A stretch of 64,000 nucleotides of DNA. It comes from JBHENC01 sp046262295 (lineage in GTDB: Bacteria; Acidobacteriota; Blastocatellia; Pyrinomonadales; Pyrinomonadaceae). The notes under the pieces were generated by a model that was given only the letters and a program-made list of their open reading frames with translations, made no database searches and was not told the origin of the DNA. The stretch is from the NCBI GenBank assembly GCA_046262295.1, contig JBHENC010000002.1, forward strand, positions 124,001-188,000. Reading direction: 5' to 3'. Position 1 is the first letter of the stretch. Each line of letters begins with the position of its first letter. The position numbers and the translations under genes were made by a program. Of this stretch, positions 44,309 to 53,696 are shown in pieces.

Positions 44309-45049
44309 GTGAACTCGCCGCCGGAATCAAACGAACGCATCCACGTGCGCGTGCTTTTCTTCGGCGCGGCGCGTGAAGCCATAGGGCGCGACGAAGTGGC
44401 TTTAACGCTTGATGCCGGTACAACGAGCGCGACGGCCTACGAACAACTTCTCAAAGAATACCCTGCGCTCCAACGCTTCGGACGCTCGCTGCTCCTTGCC
44501 GTCAATCAGGAATACGCGCGCGCCGCCAAAGAACTTCAGGACGGCGACGAACTCGCCCTCTTCCCGCCCGTCAGCGGCGGCGCGGAAAGAACCGCCACGC
44601 GCGACGGTGATGCGGCGACGGATTTCTTTGAACTCACCACCGCACCGATTGATGTCGGCGAAGCCGCACGCCGCATTGTGCCTGCTGTGTGCGGCGCAAC
44701 CGTCACCCTCGACGGTTACGTGCGCGAATACACGCGCGGACGCCGCTCCCTTTATCTGGTTTACGAAGCCTACGCACCGATGGCTCTCAAAGAACTCCAA
44801 CGCTTAGGCGCGCAGGCTCACACGCTCTACGACATCGCCCACATCGGCATCGTCCACCGCACCGGACGCTTAGAGATCGGCGAAACCAGCGTCTGTATCT
44901 CCGTCAGCGCGCCGCACCGCCGCGCGGCATTCGAGGCCTGCGAATGGGCGATCAAAGAATTGAAACGCACCGTCCCCATCTGGAAAAAAGAGTTTTACGA
45001 AGACGGCGAAATCTGGGTCGAAGGCGAAGGCGCGCTGTCTCGTCAATGA
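44309..45049 (+). CDS. MoaD-MoaE fusion, molybdopterin synthase
   Basis: 246 residues. Residues about 10-91 are MoaD (beta-grasp; VRVLFFGAAREAIG, then ELALFPPVSGG with Gly90-Gly91). From about 105 follows MoaE, VTLDGYVREYTRG, VHRTGRLEIGETSV and the PIWKKEFYEDG lysine region. Molybdopterin synthase needs a free thiocarboxylated Gly-Gly end on MoaD; here the GG is internal, so the product must be cleaved or work differently, as reported for mycobacterial MoaX. GTG 44309 is preferred to an upstream TTG. Strong assignment; start moderate. Confidence 0.88.
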   Translation: MNSPPESNERIHVRVLFFGAAREAIGRDEVALTLDAGTTSATAYEQLLKEYPALQRFGRSLLLAVNQEYARAAKELQDGDELALFPPVSGGAERTATRDGDAATDFFELTTAPIDVGEAARRIVPAVCGATVTLDGYVREYTRGRRSLYLVYEAYAPMALKELQRLGAQAHTLYDIAHIGIVHRTGRLEIGETSVCISVSAPHRRAAFEACEWAIKELKRTVPIWKKEFYEDGEIWVEGEGALSRQ

Positions 45050-45125
45050 TTGCGGGAAGTGTCTCTTGCCTTATTGCTTCGATACTTAACTTTGCCGTCG
45101 CCGTCAGTCCTGAGGCGGAGCGACT

Positions 45126-45770
45126 TTAACGATGGCGCACTTCTTTATCCAAAGCCAATAGACTTTCGACGAGTTCATACACGCTGGTGTAGGGATTTGT
45201 GAATAGTTGTAGTTCGTCAGTCTCTGCGCGGCTGGCGAGTTGCCTTGCGCGTTGGATGGCCTCGTCGGTGAGAGATTCGAGCGGCGACGGCCAGAGTGTT
45301 TTTGCTTTTTCGTAGTCCGAGATGTGAGACTTCAACAAATGAAAAGCTTTTTGGCGTGTTATGTCCGCTGTGTGGGATCGGTAATGCAGCAAGTACCAAA
45401 GTTCAAAGCATGGATTGGAAACGGCTAGATGAATGTCTTTGCTGCGCGCGATTTGGATAGCGTCGTTCCATCTGTCGGGATTCGCCTCACGATGTTCGTC
45501 GCCGTCGAAGACCGCCCACGCGGTATCTTCTTTCGCCCACGCCCGCTCGTCTTTACGCGCCTGCCGGTATTCGATTGCCGCACGCACGATGGATAAAGGG
45601 TCTGTTGCGTCCGGGTGTACGACGTAGACTCTGAGCGTCGGGAGGCGGCGCGACTTGCGTATCTCTTCAAAATAGCCGCGCTCCGTTTTCTTGCCTTCGC
45701 AGACGATGATGAGCTTTCGCCCGACACTGCGGGACGGCGGAGGACGCCGGAACGAACGGCCTCCGGGCAT
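45126..45770 (-). CDS. RloB-like TOPRIM-type protein
   Basis: 214 residues. KLIIVCEGKKTERGYF holds the first Glu (25), and TAWAVFDGDEHREANP the Asp-x-Asp pair, as in RloB and related TOPRIM/OLD nucleases; later NPCFELWYLLHY is typical of RloB. Its ATG overlaps the stop of the ATPase gene by one base (TAATG), indicating tight coupling. In PARIS-like systems such an ATPase recruits and releases a TOPRIM toxin on infection. That role is inferred from arrangement. Confidence 0.82.
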   Translation of the reverse strand: MPGGRSFRRPPPSRSVGRKLIIVCEGKKTERGYFEEIRKSRRLPTLRVYVVHPDATDPLSIVRAAIEYRQARKDERAWAKEDTAWAVFDGDEHREANPDRWNDAIQIARSKDIHLAVSNPCFELWYLLHYRSHTADITRQKAFHLLKSHISDYEKAKTLWPSPLESLTDEAIQRARQLASRAETDELQLFTNPYTSVYELVESLLALDKEVRHR

Positions 45771-47077
45771 TACTTCGTCGTCCCCGCCGGTTGCAGCAAT
45801 TCCTCCTCGTCGGGAAGAACGGGCACAGCCCCGAAGCGGCCATCCAGATACGCTTTATCAATCGCCAGATCGTTGCGCGGGCGAAAATCACTCAGGGAAT
45901 AAAGCTCTGTGCTGCCGTCCTCGCGCTTTTGCGTGAACCAAACCTGATCGCGCCGCAGCAGATTGCCACGTTGCAGCGTGTTGTCGTGGCTGGTGAAAAT
46001 CAACTGCGCGCGGTTCGGATTCGTCTTCTCGCTCTGAAACATACGAACGATTGCCCGCGTGATGTTGGGATGAATATTAGAGCCAAGCTCGTCTATCAAT
46101 AATAAACTGCCCAAGCGGAATGCAAATAGTATTTTGACAGCCAAGCTGAAAAGCCTTTGCGTTCCTGTTGATTCCTCCTCCATTCGCCAACGAAACTTTT
46201 TGCCGTCTGCTTCATGCCACACCCACACCTTGAACTTCTGACGTCCATCACTATGCTTGTCTTCCGATTCCTCAATGTCGATTTTCGCTATGCCAGTATC
46301 GAATCGCCGAATTATCTGTGTAACAGGCTCAAGCATTACAGGTACATTCTTTTGCAGAGATCGAGCAGCCGCTTCATATTCAAATTGTTCTTCACCTAAT
46401 CCAACACTCGGCCATTTCACAGTAAGCCATGAAGTGAACGGTTTGACGACTTCAACGTTCAGGCGGGTCGCCAGCAAGCTCATGAAAGGCTCATCCTCGC
46501 GCAAAGATTCCTGTATTTCCTTGTAAACATCGCCGAAGTCTTTACCGTTCGTGATGGTGTAGGCTGCTTTATCTTCGTGCCAGACTCTATTGAACAGTAA
46601 ACGATTCTGCATCCGACTGGGCAAGGATAGTATGTGTTCTAACTTCTCTTGTAAAATACGAGTGCGATTAAATACCAGCGTATAAGTAAATATAATGCCT
46701 TCCCGCACAACTCGTATTTCAAAACGTGTTGACGCTTCTTTAGTTGTAGTACTTAAATTAAAGGGAACAAACCACCTTGAATCTAAACGGCTTTTCTCGT
46801 ACTGGCTTCCCAACTCTATAAAAGCCAGAAAATAATTGAGCGCATTAATCACGTTGCTTTTGCCGGAAGCATTAGCGCCGAAGATGCCGATGACGGGCAG
46901 TAGTTCGATGTTGCGCCCTTCGACGGTGAAGGTCGGCGCGATTTTGTGGTCGGGGATGATGTTGCGCCGCTTCGATTCTTTGCCGACGGCTGCGCTCTTG
47001 CGGCTCGGGGCGACGGTGGTAAGCGTTACCGGCTCTTTGATCGAGCGGTAGTTCTCAACTGTAAAGTCAATTAGCAT
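45770..47077 (-). CDS. AAA ATPase, RloA-like
   Basis: 435 residues. Walker A GANASGKS is at 67-74 after FTVENYRSIKEPV, typical of AAA_15/21 ATPases; Walker B is LLLIDELGSNIHP and a late LIFTSHDNTLQRGN His switch follows. AT-richer middle third (46100-46830) suggests acquisition. It is the first gene of the pair with RloB; the two-gene operon ends at 45126. It has no nuclease domain of its own. Confidence 0.85.
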   Translation of the reverse strand: MLIDFTVENYRSIKEPVTLTTVAPSRKSAAVGKESKRRNIIPDHKIAPTFTVEGRNIELLPVIGIFGANASGKSNVINALNYFLAFIELGSQYEKSRLDSRWFVPFNLSTTTKEASTRFEIRVVREGIIFTYTLVFNRTRILQEKLEHILSLPSRMQNRLLFNRVWHEDKAAYTITNGKDFGDVYKEIQESLREDEPFMSLLATRLNVEVVKPFTSWLTVKWPSVGLGEEQFEYEAAARSLQKNVPVMLEPVTQIIRRFDTGIAKIDIEESEDKHSDGRQKFKVWVWHEADGKKFRWRMEEESTGTQRLFSLAVKILFAFRLGSLLLIDELGSNIHPNITRAIVRMFQSEKTNPNRAQLIFTSHDNTLQRGNLLRRDQVWFTQKREDGSTELYSLSDFRPRNDLAIDKAYLDGRFGAVPVLPDEEELLQPAGTTK

Positions 47078-47246
47078 TCTGTTCTTCGTTGGGTTGTCTC
47101 GCGTGAGAAATTCACGCGAAAGAGAATGGATGGTATCAATTCAGGCCCGGTTGCGTCAATCTTGCGTGAGCAAGAAAAAGGGGCAGGGACAAGCCATCCC
47201 AATATTTTAGCCTTCTGCGCCGGTACGCTGCCGTAAATCAAAAGAG

Positions 47247-47283
47247 AATTGCCCTGCCCGAACAAATGTCGGGCAGGGCAATT
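47247..47283 (-). terminator. gyrA terminator hairpin
   Basis: AATTGCCCTGCCCGA (47247-47261) pairs exactly with TCGGGCAGGGCAATT (47269-47283) around a seven-base loop. On the minus strand the stem is followed by CTCTTTTGATT. It lies 29 bases after the gyrA stop. Confidence 0.75.
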
Positions 47284-47311
47284 TGGCGTTCCCATATTTT
47301 TGTCGAAGTCT

Positions 47312-49876
47312 TTAAGATATTGCTTCGACTTCAGCCTCTTCGCTGGCGGGGTCAACTAGGGATGCGCTGGTGACCTGGTCGCCGCCGTCGGTTTTGATGA
47401 GGCGGACGCCGCTGGCCGAGCGGCCTGTTTTGCGTATGCTGTCGGCTTCGATGCGGATGAGTTTGCCCTGCTGGGTGATAATCATGATTTCGGAGTCTTC
47501 GTCAACGGGGAAGACGGCGACGACTTTGCCGGTCTTGTCGGTGGTCTTCATGTTGATGACGCCTTTGCCGCCTCTGGATTGAAAGCGGTAATCGGTAATC
47601 TTCGTTTGCTTGCCAAAACCCTGTTCGGAGACCGAAAGCATCTTTTCGGAATCGTCCGCCGAGACGGCGCACAAGCTCACGACGTAATCATCTTTGCGTA
47701 AGTCTATGCCGCGCACGCCGCGTGTGGCGCGTCCCATCGGGCGCGCGCCCTTTTCATCAAAACGTATGGCGAGGCCGTTGTGTGTGGCGATGAAGATGCG
47801 TTTCGTGCCGTCGGTTAAGACCACGTCAAGCAGTTCGTCGCCGTCGTCTATGTTGATGGCGTTGATGCCGTTGGTGCGTATGTTCTGGAAATCGGCGAGC
47901 GACGTTTTCTTAATCACGCCCTTGCGCGTGACCATCATGACGTAGCGGCCTTCGGAAAATTCGCGCACGGGAACGACGCCTGCGAGTTTGCGCGTCGAAG
48001 GAATGTTGATGAGATTGACGACTGCTTTGCCGCGTCCTGCCGTTGCCGCGTCAGGCAGTTCATGAACTTTGATTTTGAAGACCTGACCATTATCCGTAAA
48101 GATCATGATGTAGGCGTGCGTAGAGGCGATGAAGAGATGCTCCACGAAATCATCGTTCTTGCCGGTGGACGCGCCGAAGCGCCCCTTGCCGCCGCGTCCC
48201 TGCCGCGTGTAAGCAGTGACGGGCGTGCGTTTGATGTAGCCCTGTTTGGTGATGGTGATCGCCACGTCTTCGTCGGCAATCAAATCTTCGATGGAGAGTT
48301 CCGCGCCTTCCGCGATTATCTCCGTGCGTCGTTTGTCGCCAAAATCTTTTTTGACTTCCTGTAACTCTTCTATGATCACGCGGCGCAGAGAGCTTTCGTT
48401 GCCGAGAATCTCTTCGAGTCCGGCGATGAGACGAATGATGCCTTCGTACTCGTCCAGAATCTTCTGGCGTTCGAGGGCGGAGAGGCGGCGTAGTTGTAAA
48501 TCTAAAATCGCCTGCGCTTGCAGATCGGAGAATTGCAGCCCAGCGACAACCTTTTGCAGCTTGCCAAGAAAGCCTGCGAGCGTCAGATCGGCGGGCGCGC
48601 CCTTCCAATTCTTGACCTCGCTCATCGTCTGCGTCGTGCCGGTGAGCCATTGTCTCGCTTCGTCAACCGAGCGCGCGTTGCGTATCAGCGGGATAATGTA
48701 ATCGAGCGCGTCAATGGCTTTGTTCAAGCCTTCTAGGATGTGCGCGCGTGCTCTCGCTTTACGAAGCTCGTACTCGGTGCGCTTGCGCACGACTTCGCGG
48801 CGAAAGTCTATGAAGGCTTCGAGCATCTCTTTGATGTTGAGGACGCGCGGTTGCCCGTTGACGATTGCCAGATTAATGACGCCGAAGGACGATTGCATCG
48901 GCGTCATTTTGAAAAGCTTGTTGAGAACGATTTGCGGCACGGCTTCGCGTTTGAGTTCGACGACGATGCGCATCCCGTTGCGATCCGATTCGTCGCGCAG
49001 ATCGGAAATTCCGTCCAGCTTCTTTTCGTTGACGAGTTCGGCGATGCGTTCGATGAGGCGCGCTTTGTTTACCTGAAAGGGAATCTCCGTGATAATAATC
49101 GCGTCGCGTTCCGTGTTGCCACGCCCGATGCGGTCAATGGCGGCGCGGGCGCGCATTTGAATAATTCCGCGTCCTGTCGTGTAAGAGCGTTTGAGTTCGT
49201 CGCCGCCGTAGATAAAGCCGCCGGTCGGAAAGTCCGGGCCGGTGACGATGTTGGCGAGTTCCGCGACGCTCATCGTAGGCTTACGCAGCAGCGCGATGGT
49301 CGCGTCAACGACTTCAGTTAAATTGTGCGGCGGAATCTTGGTTGCCATGCCGACGGCGATGCCGTCCGAACCGTTGATTAAAAGATTCGGAACGCGCGTC
49401 GGCAGCACCGACGGTTCACTTAAGGATTCGTCATAGTTGGGATTGAAATCAACCGTCTCTTTTTCGATGTCGGCGAGGATTTCCGACGCCAGCCGAGCCA
49501 TGCGTACTTCGGTGTAGCGCATTGCGGCAGCGGCGTCGCCATCCACCGAACCGAAGTTGCCCTGCCCGTCAATCAGCGGATAGCGCATAGAGAAATCCTG
49601 CGCGAGCCGCACGATTGTGTCGTACACTGCCGTATCGCCGTGCGGGTGGTATTTACCGATCACGTCGCCGACAACACGCGCGCTCTTTTTGTAAGCCTTG
49701 TTATACTGGTTGCCGAGTTCGTGCATCGCCCACAGCACGCGGCGGTGAACGGGCTTCAGGCCGTCGCGCACGTCCGGCAACGCACGCCCGATGATGACGC
49801 TCATCGCGTAATCCAGATACGAGCGGCGCATCTCGTCTTCGATATTGATGTAATTACGTTCCGTAGATGTTTCCAT
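47312..49876 (-). CDS. gyrA: DNA gyrase subunit A
   Basis: 854 residues. It breaks and reseals DNA with GyrB, introducing negative supercoils. Breakage domain motifs: GLKPVHRRVLWAM, GKYHPHGDTAVYDTIVR, and the catalytic Tyr121 in AAAMRYTEV. The C-terminal domain has the GyrA box QGRGGKG. Thr82 corresponds to Ser83 of E. coli and Asp86 to Asp87; Thr at this site is natural in several lineages. ATG 49876 follows GGAAAGG; the longer reading has no site. The gyrB gene is not nearby. Firm. Confidence 0.95.
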   Translation of the reverse strand: METSTERNYINIEDEMRRSYLDYAMSVIIGRALPDVRDGLKPVHRRVLWAMHELGNQYNKAYKKSARVVGDVIGKYHPHGDTAVYDTIVRLAQDFSMRYPLIDGQGNFGSVDGDAAAAMRYTEVRMARLASEILADIEKETVDFNPNYDESLSEPSVLPTRVPNLLINGSDGIAVGMATKIPPHNLTEVVDATIALLRKPTMSVAELANIVTGPDFPTGGFIYGGDELKRSYTTGRGIIQMRARAAIDRIGRGNTERDAIIITEIPFQVNKARLIERIAELVNEKKLDGISDLRDESDRNGMRIVVELKREAVPQIVLNKLFKMTPMQSSFGVINLAIVNGQPRVLNIKEMLEAFIDFRREVVRKRTEYELRKARARAHILEGLNKAIDALDYIIPLIRNARSVDEARQWLTGTTQTMSEVKNWKGAPADLTLAGFLGKLQKVVAGLQFSDLQAQAILDLQLRRLSALERQKILDEYEGIIRLIAGLEEILGNESSLRRVIIEELQEVKKDFGDKRRTEIIAEGAELSIEDLIADEDVAITITKQGYIKRTPVTAYTRQGRGGKGRFGASTGKNDDFVEHLFIASTHAYIMIFTDNGQVFKIKVHELPDAATAGRGKAVVNLINIPSTRKLAGVVPVREFSEGRYVMMVTRKGVIKKTSLADFQNIRTNGINAINIDDGDELLDVVLTDGTKRIFIATHNGLAIRFDEKGARPMGRATRGVRGIDLRKDDYVVSLCAVSADDSEKMLSVSEQGFGKQTKITDYRFQSRGGKGVINMKTTDKTGKVVAVFPVDEDSEIMIITQQGKLIRIEADSIRKTGRSASGVRLIKTDGGDQVTSASLVDPASEEAEVEAIS

Positions 49877-50220
49877 GAATAAACCTTTCCGGTACAATCC
49901 GCGCGAAGCACGCAACCGATGCGATGCGCACCGGCTTTAAGCAACCGGCGCTCGCGCTTAAAATTGGCCGCCGCAGGCGGGAAAATTCAGCCGCATTAAT
50001 GTAATTTTCAGGGTACTGTTTGACGCTTTTCGCGCCTGATTCGAAGTACGATATATTGTAGCCGAAAAGATGGATTCCGGCAACCCCGAAAGAGGCTTCA
50101 AAGTGTTGTAAAATCAGAACTTCATGGCTGTCGGGAGCGCGCAAAAATGGCCTTCGGAGAAGCCCTATATCTGGTGGCGGCGAAGCTTTCATGGAAAGAC
50201 GCCGCAGAGGACGGCTTGAG
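49877..50220. other. gyrA upstream region, 344 bases
   Basis: Divergent starts of gyrA and the PilZ gene bound this stretch, so both promoters are expected here. I see no clear -35/-10 pair, structured RNA or conserved frame. Confidence 0.4.
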
Positions 50221-50980
50221 ATGGAATTTGACGGCAAATCGCGGCGGATGCGTGAGCGGCTGGAGCTATCTTTACCGGTGCGCGTGCAATGCCGCGAGAG
50301 CGAGGATTACGAGTGGGTGGAGATGACGCGGCTGCTGGATGTGACGCCTTTCGGAGCGCGTTTTTCCATCGCACGCCCCACCGAGCCGGGACGCCTGCTC
50401 TATCTGACGCTGNNNNNNNNNNCCGCGCCAGCTTCGCTGCTTCGATCACGTCGAACAGCAGTATCGCGTGTGGGCGCTCGTGCGTAACATCAAGCCGCTC
50501 GCGCTGGTTGAAAAAGACAAATTGCCGCGCTTTGAAGTCGGCGTCGCGTTTGTCGGCAAACAGCCGCCCGCAAGTTTTCATACAGACCCGACGAAGCGTT
50601 ATCAGGTCGCGGCGACGGCGACGGAAACCGGCCTCTACGAAGTGCGCGAGCAACCGGAGGGCATGAATTACGTTCGCACGGATGCGCCGCGCCATGAAAC
50701 GCGCCACGCGATGGCGATTGATGTGACGGTCGAAGTCTTCGACGAGAAGGGCGCAGTCACCGCGCGCGAAAGCACCGTGACGGAGAACATCAGCCGTCGC
50801 GGAGCGGCCGTCTTCACGTCGCTCGATGTGGCGCGCGGGCGCTTCGTGCGTCTGACGAGTTCAAATTATCAAATAGCGGTGGTCGCCGTCGTGCGCGTGC
50901 GCCGTTTGGGGCCGGATAATATCCCGCGCCTGCATCTTGAATTCATTGACAAACAATGGCCGCTCGATGAAGGCGGCTGA
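50221..50980 (+). CDS. Double PilZ-domain protein interrupted by assembly gap
   Basis: The left part (RMRERLELSLPVRVQCRE, then RLLDVTPFGARFSI) is a PilZ domain start and the right part (ETRHAMAIDVTVEVFD, then TENISRRGAAVFTSL) a second one. Ten Ns at 50413-50422 separate them. The left frame ends LLYLTL and the right begins PRQLRCFDHV in a frame that fits only if the true gap length is a multiple of three. PilZ domains bind cyclic di-GMP, but the RxxxR site is diverged here, so binding is uncertain. ATG 50221 follows AGAGGA. Confidence 0.7.
50413..50422. other. Run of ten Ns, scaffold gap
   Basis: Ten Ns inside the PilZ gene. The length is conventional, not measured; reading frames on both sides agree only if the real missing length is divisible by three. 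Confidence 0.98.
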
Positions 50981-51041
50981 GGTATGGCCGCCGTGAAGAT
51001 TTTGGCGGCGATATTTGGCCGCCATGAATGGAGCATCGAAA

Positions 51042-51254
51042 ATGAATCGCATCGTTACGCCGCGCGCCGTATTGCTGGTTGAGATCGAGCGGCGTTGCCG
51101 CGATTCACAGTGCAACCGGAAAGCGCGCATCGGACTGACGAAAGAAGAAGCGCGCGATTATACGGGTTTTATCTGCGAGCGTTGCGAACAACGCACGCCC
51201 GACTCGCTCACAGAGCGCGATGTGCCCGCCGAATGGCAGCAAGAGCTTTTTTAG
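51042..51254 (+). CDS. Small zinc-ribbon-like protein
   Basis: 70 residues. Two CxxxxC/CxxC pairs, RRCRDSQCNRK and ICERCEQRTP, could bind one zinc. GGAG precedes ATG 51042 by eight bases. No longer homologue is recognised. It is followed after 24 bases by plsC, so the two are probably co-transcribed. Confidence 0.7.
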   Translation: MNRIVTPRAVLLVEIERRCRDSQCNRKARIGLTKEEARDYTGFICERCEQRTPDSLTERDVPAEWQQELF

Positions 51255-51278
51255 AAACGCAAACTTAGCGAAAACCAT

Positions 51279-51965
51279 ATGAGCACGCCGCAGGTGGTAC
51301 GACGCCGCCGCTCCAAGCATCGCAGGGAATCATCGCCGGATGAGCCGTTCGTGCTGCCGCAACGCGCGCTCGAATTCATGCGTCCCGGGATGCATTTCTT
51401 TTTCCGTCTTTTCTGGCGCATCAAATACACTGGGCTAGAGAACGTGCCGCTCACCGGCGGGTTAATCATCGCCGCCAATCATCAAACTTACATAGACCCT
51501 TTCTGGCTCGGTTGTGCAATCAAGCGCCCGCTGCGTTTTCTCGCGTGGAACGAGATTTTCGATTGGCCTGTGGTAGGCAAGCTGCCGGGATTGTTCGGGG
51601 CTTGGCCGCTGGAAATTCAGGGCGGCGACCCGACGGCGATACGGCGTTCTCTGGAGTGGTTACAGTCGGGCGGCGCAATCGTCATCTTCCCGGAAGGCGG
51701 GCGCGGTTTGCCGGACGGCTCGATGGCGCATTTCAAGACCGGCGCGGTGCGGATGGCGCTGGAAGCGCACGTGCCGATTTTGCCCGTAACGATTCGCGGC
51801 GCGCATGGCGTGTGGCCGAAGCACCAACGCCTGCCGCGCCCCGCCTGCATCGAAATCGTATATCACCCGCCGATTACTGTCGAAGCGCAAGCGGGCGAAG
51901 ACGCGCGAGTTTGCGCACGCCGCGAAAGCGACCGTCTCGCAGAGATAATTCGCCGCGCCCTCTGA
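51279..51965 (+). CDS. plsC: 1-acyl-glycerol-3-phosphate acyltransferase
   Basis: 228 residues. HQTYIDPFW holds the His-x4-Asp motif (HX4D) after GGLIIAANH, and VIFPEGGRG the phosphate-binding second motif. It acylates lysophosphatidic acid at the inner membrane. A highly basic N-terminus (VVRRRRSKHRR) precedes a hydrophobic region. It converges on the DUF486 pseudogene with a three-base gap. Confidence 0.88.
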   Translation: MSTPQVVRRRRSKHRRESSPDEPFVLPQRALEFMRPGMHFFFRLFWRIKYTGLENVPLTGGLIIAANHQTYIDPFWLGCAIKRPLRFLAWNEIFDWPVVGKLPGLFGAWPLEIQGGDPTAIRRSLEWLQSGGAIVIFPEGGRGLPDGSMAHFKTGAVRMALEAHVPILPVTIRGAHGVWPKHQRLPRPACIEIVYHPPITVEAQAGEDARVCARRESDRLAEIIRRAL

Positions 51966-51968
51966 AAC

Positions 51969-52299
51969 TCAAAACTTAAAAGCGAAATAAACGGCGGCGG
52001 CGATGAAGATGTAAGACACCACCGTGTTCCATTTGATGGGTTCGTGAAAAAGCAGAAAGGCAATCACCGTGAATACTGCGAGCGTAATGCATTCCTGCAT
52101 GATCTTCAACTGCGTGACACTAAAACGCTCTGCGCCGATGCGATTGGCGGGCACTTGAAAAACGTACTCGAAAAAAGCTATGTATGCCCCAGTTCGCTAA
52201 GATGGCGATGACGAGCGGCTTGCTTTTGTATTTCAGATGACCATACCACGCGACGGTCATAAACACGTTTGAGACGATCAGCAGGACGACGGTTTTCAT
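51969..52299 (-). pseudogene. DUF486 (DMT-like) membrane protein with 4-bp duplication
   Basis: MKTVVLLIVSNVFMTVAWYG and SKPLVIAILANWGI open the frame; after this the reading goes off (HSFFRVRF), while a frame shifted by four bases continues AFFEYVFQVPANRIGAERF and ends ITLAVFTVIAFLLFHE and AAVYFAFKF. In the DUF486 family WGI runs directly into AFFEY. The duplicated CATA (TATGTATG at 52179-52186 on the plus strand) causes the frame change. Either a true mutation or an assembly error. Removing four bases restores a 108-residue protein. Confidence 0.85.
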
Positions 52300-52322
52300 T
52301 CTTCGATAGCTCGCCGTAAACC

Positions 52323-52589
52323 TTACTGAACGGTGGCGGGCAACAGCGAGCCACGCGGATCGGATGCCGTTCCCCAACCGTCTTCGATCTTACCGATCAT
52401 GCCGTGAAAATGAATCTCCGAGCCGGAAAGCACCAGCAGCACATCGCCCGCGTTGTAGCGCGCATCGTCCATGCGAAAGCGTATCACCGTCGCCTGCCCG
52501 TTCTGCTGCTCAAGCGTCTCGAACACGAAATCTTCCGCGCCCACCAGCATCATCTGCGAATTGCCCGCGACGTTTTGCGATTCAGACAT
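52323..52589 (-). CDS. Small protein of unknown function
   Basis: 88 residues. Contents include GNSQMMLVGAEDFVFETLEQ and LLVLSGSEIHFHGMIGKIED, a beta-rich pattern without signal peptide. GGGGAG precedes ATG 52589. Not recognised. It lies between the DUF486 pseudogene and the [2Fe-2S] protein gene on the same strand, 72 bases after the latter. Confidence 0.6.
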   Translation of the reverse strand: MSESQNVAGNSQMMLVGAEDFVFETLEQQNGQATVIRFRMDDARYNAGDVLLVLSGSEIHFHGMIGKIEDGWGTASDPRGSLLPATVQ

Positions 52590-52661
52590 AAAAACATTCT
52601 CCCCAGAAACAACGCGCGCCGAAATCAAGCGCCGCGCCGTTCGCCTTAACAAACTTAAAAA

Positions 52662-53696
52662 TTAACTCGATACTGCTTCGGCCTGCGATTCAACCGCATC
52701 GCTTCCATGATCTTCCGTGCCGGTTTTTTGCGCTTTCAAATATTTACCGAACACACCATTCCAGGGCGGAATGACGATGGAGACCGCGCCTTCGCTCTGC
52801 GCCTGACACGCGAGACGTATCAAAGGCTTCGGTTCGTTCGTCTCGATGTAGCCGAACTCCTTGATGTTTTTGCTTTCAAGGCGATTTACATCCGTAAGCT
52901 TTTCGGCTCCGCCGAGCACGCCGACCCAGCACGTGCCGCACGCCGCCGAACGGCATTCGACGGGAATCGGCCCTTCGATGCGGCGCGGGTCAATCGCTTT
53001 CCAATCGCGTTTATCTTCCGCCGCGCCGCTTGCCAGTTCCTGCAAATTCATCGTCTTGAAACGCGCCTTCGGATCGGCTTCGTCAAACGTCACCGTCCAC
53101 TCTTTATCCGTCGTCTTGAGAAAGCCCAGCAAGCCCTGACCATCATCCTTCGCGCGCTGCCGCAAGATTTGCTCCGGCGAACGCCGATCTCGCTTGCGCT
53201 TCTCGACAGGCGTGCCCGGCGCAGCCTTGAACGCTTCCGTGCCGACTTGCTGCAAAGTCATCAAAGCGACGGCACAGATGCCCGTAAGCAAAGATTCTTC
53301 GGCCTTCGATGCGGCGGCGGCTTCGCGTGCGATGGCGCGAATCTCTTCAATTAACGTCGAAGCTTTTGTTCCTTTGAAAGCTCCGGCGCGCTTCATGACG
53401 ATGCTTTTAACTTCCGGCCAGAAGCGATGCCCGTACAGAAACTCGTGCGACGAATCAATCTGCTCCTTGAGTTCAAATTTGCCCTGAAGCAGCAACTGCT
53501 GCACAAGCTTCGCGCGGTCTTCCGCCTGCTGCAACGCACGCGCCAGCGCGAGCGGATAAAACGCAAACCAAATCTGCGTCGCCGTCCGGTCAACTTCATG
53601 TATGAACGGTAGCAACCCGGCAACCGTCTTCGCCCACACGTCCGCATCGTGGCGGTGCAAAAAGCTCTCCAACGAATTCTCCATCACTGCTTGCAT
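52662..53696 (-). CDS. [2Fe-2S] ferredoxin-domain protein
   Basis: 344 residues. The C-terminal third has the plant-type ferredoxin pattern: PVECRSAACGTCWVGVLGG with three cysteines and a later LACQAQSEG with the fourth. The N-terminal 200 residues are helical (AKTVAGLLPFIHEVDRTATQ) and not recognised. GGGAG precedes ATG 53696. An electron-transfer role is likely; no reductase partner is adjacent. Confidence 0.8.
   Translation of the reverse strand: MQAVMENSLESFLHRHDADVWAKTVAGLLPFIHEVDRTATQIWFAFYPLALARALQQAEDRAKLVQQLLLQGKFELKEQIDSSHEFLYGHRFWPEVKSIVMKRAGAFKGTKASTLIEEIRAIAREAAAASKAEESLLTGICAVALMTLQQVGTEAFKAAPGTPVEKRKRDRRSPEQILRQRAKDDGQGLLGFLKTTDKEWTVTFDEADPKARFKTMNLQELASGAAEDKRDWKAIDPRRIEGPIPVECRSAACGTCWVGVLGGAEKLTDVNRLESKNIKEFGYIETNEPKPLIRLACQAQSEGAVSIVIPPWNGVFGKYLKAQKTGTEDHGSDAVESQAEAVSS

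Noticed and set aside
47312..49876. Quinolone-resistance substitution in gyrA (Thr82 for Ser83)
   Set aside because: Thr at this position is natural in several lineages and Asp86 is unchanged; no inference of resistance is justified.
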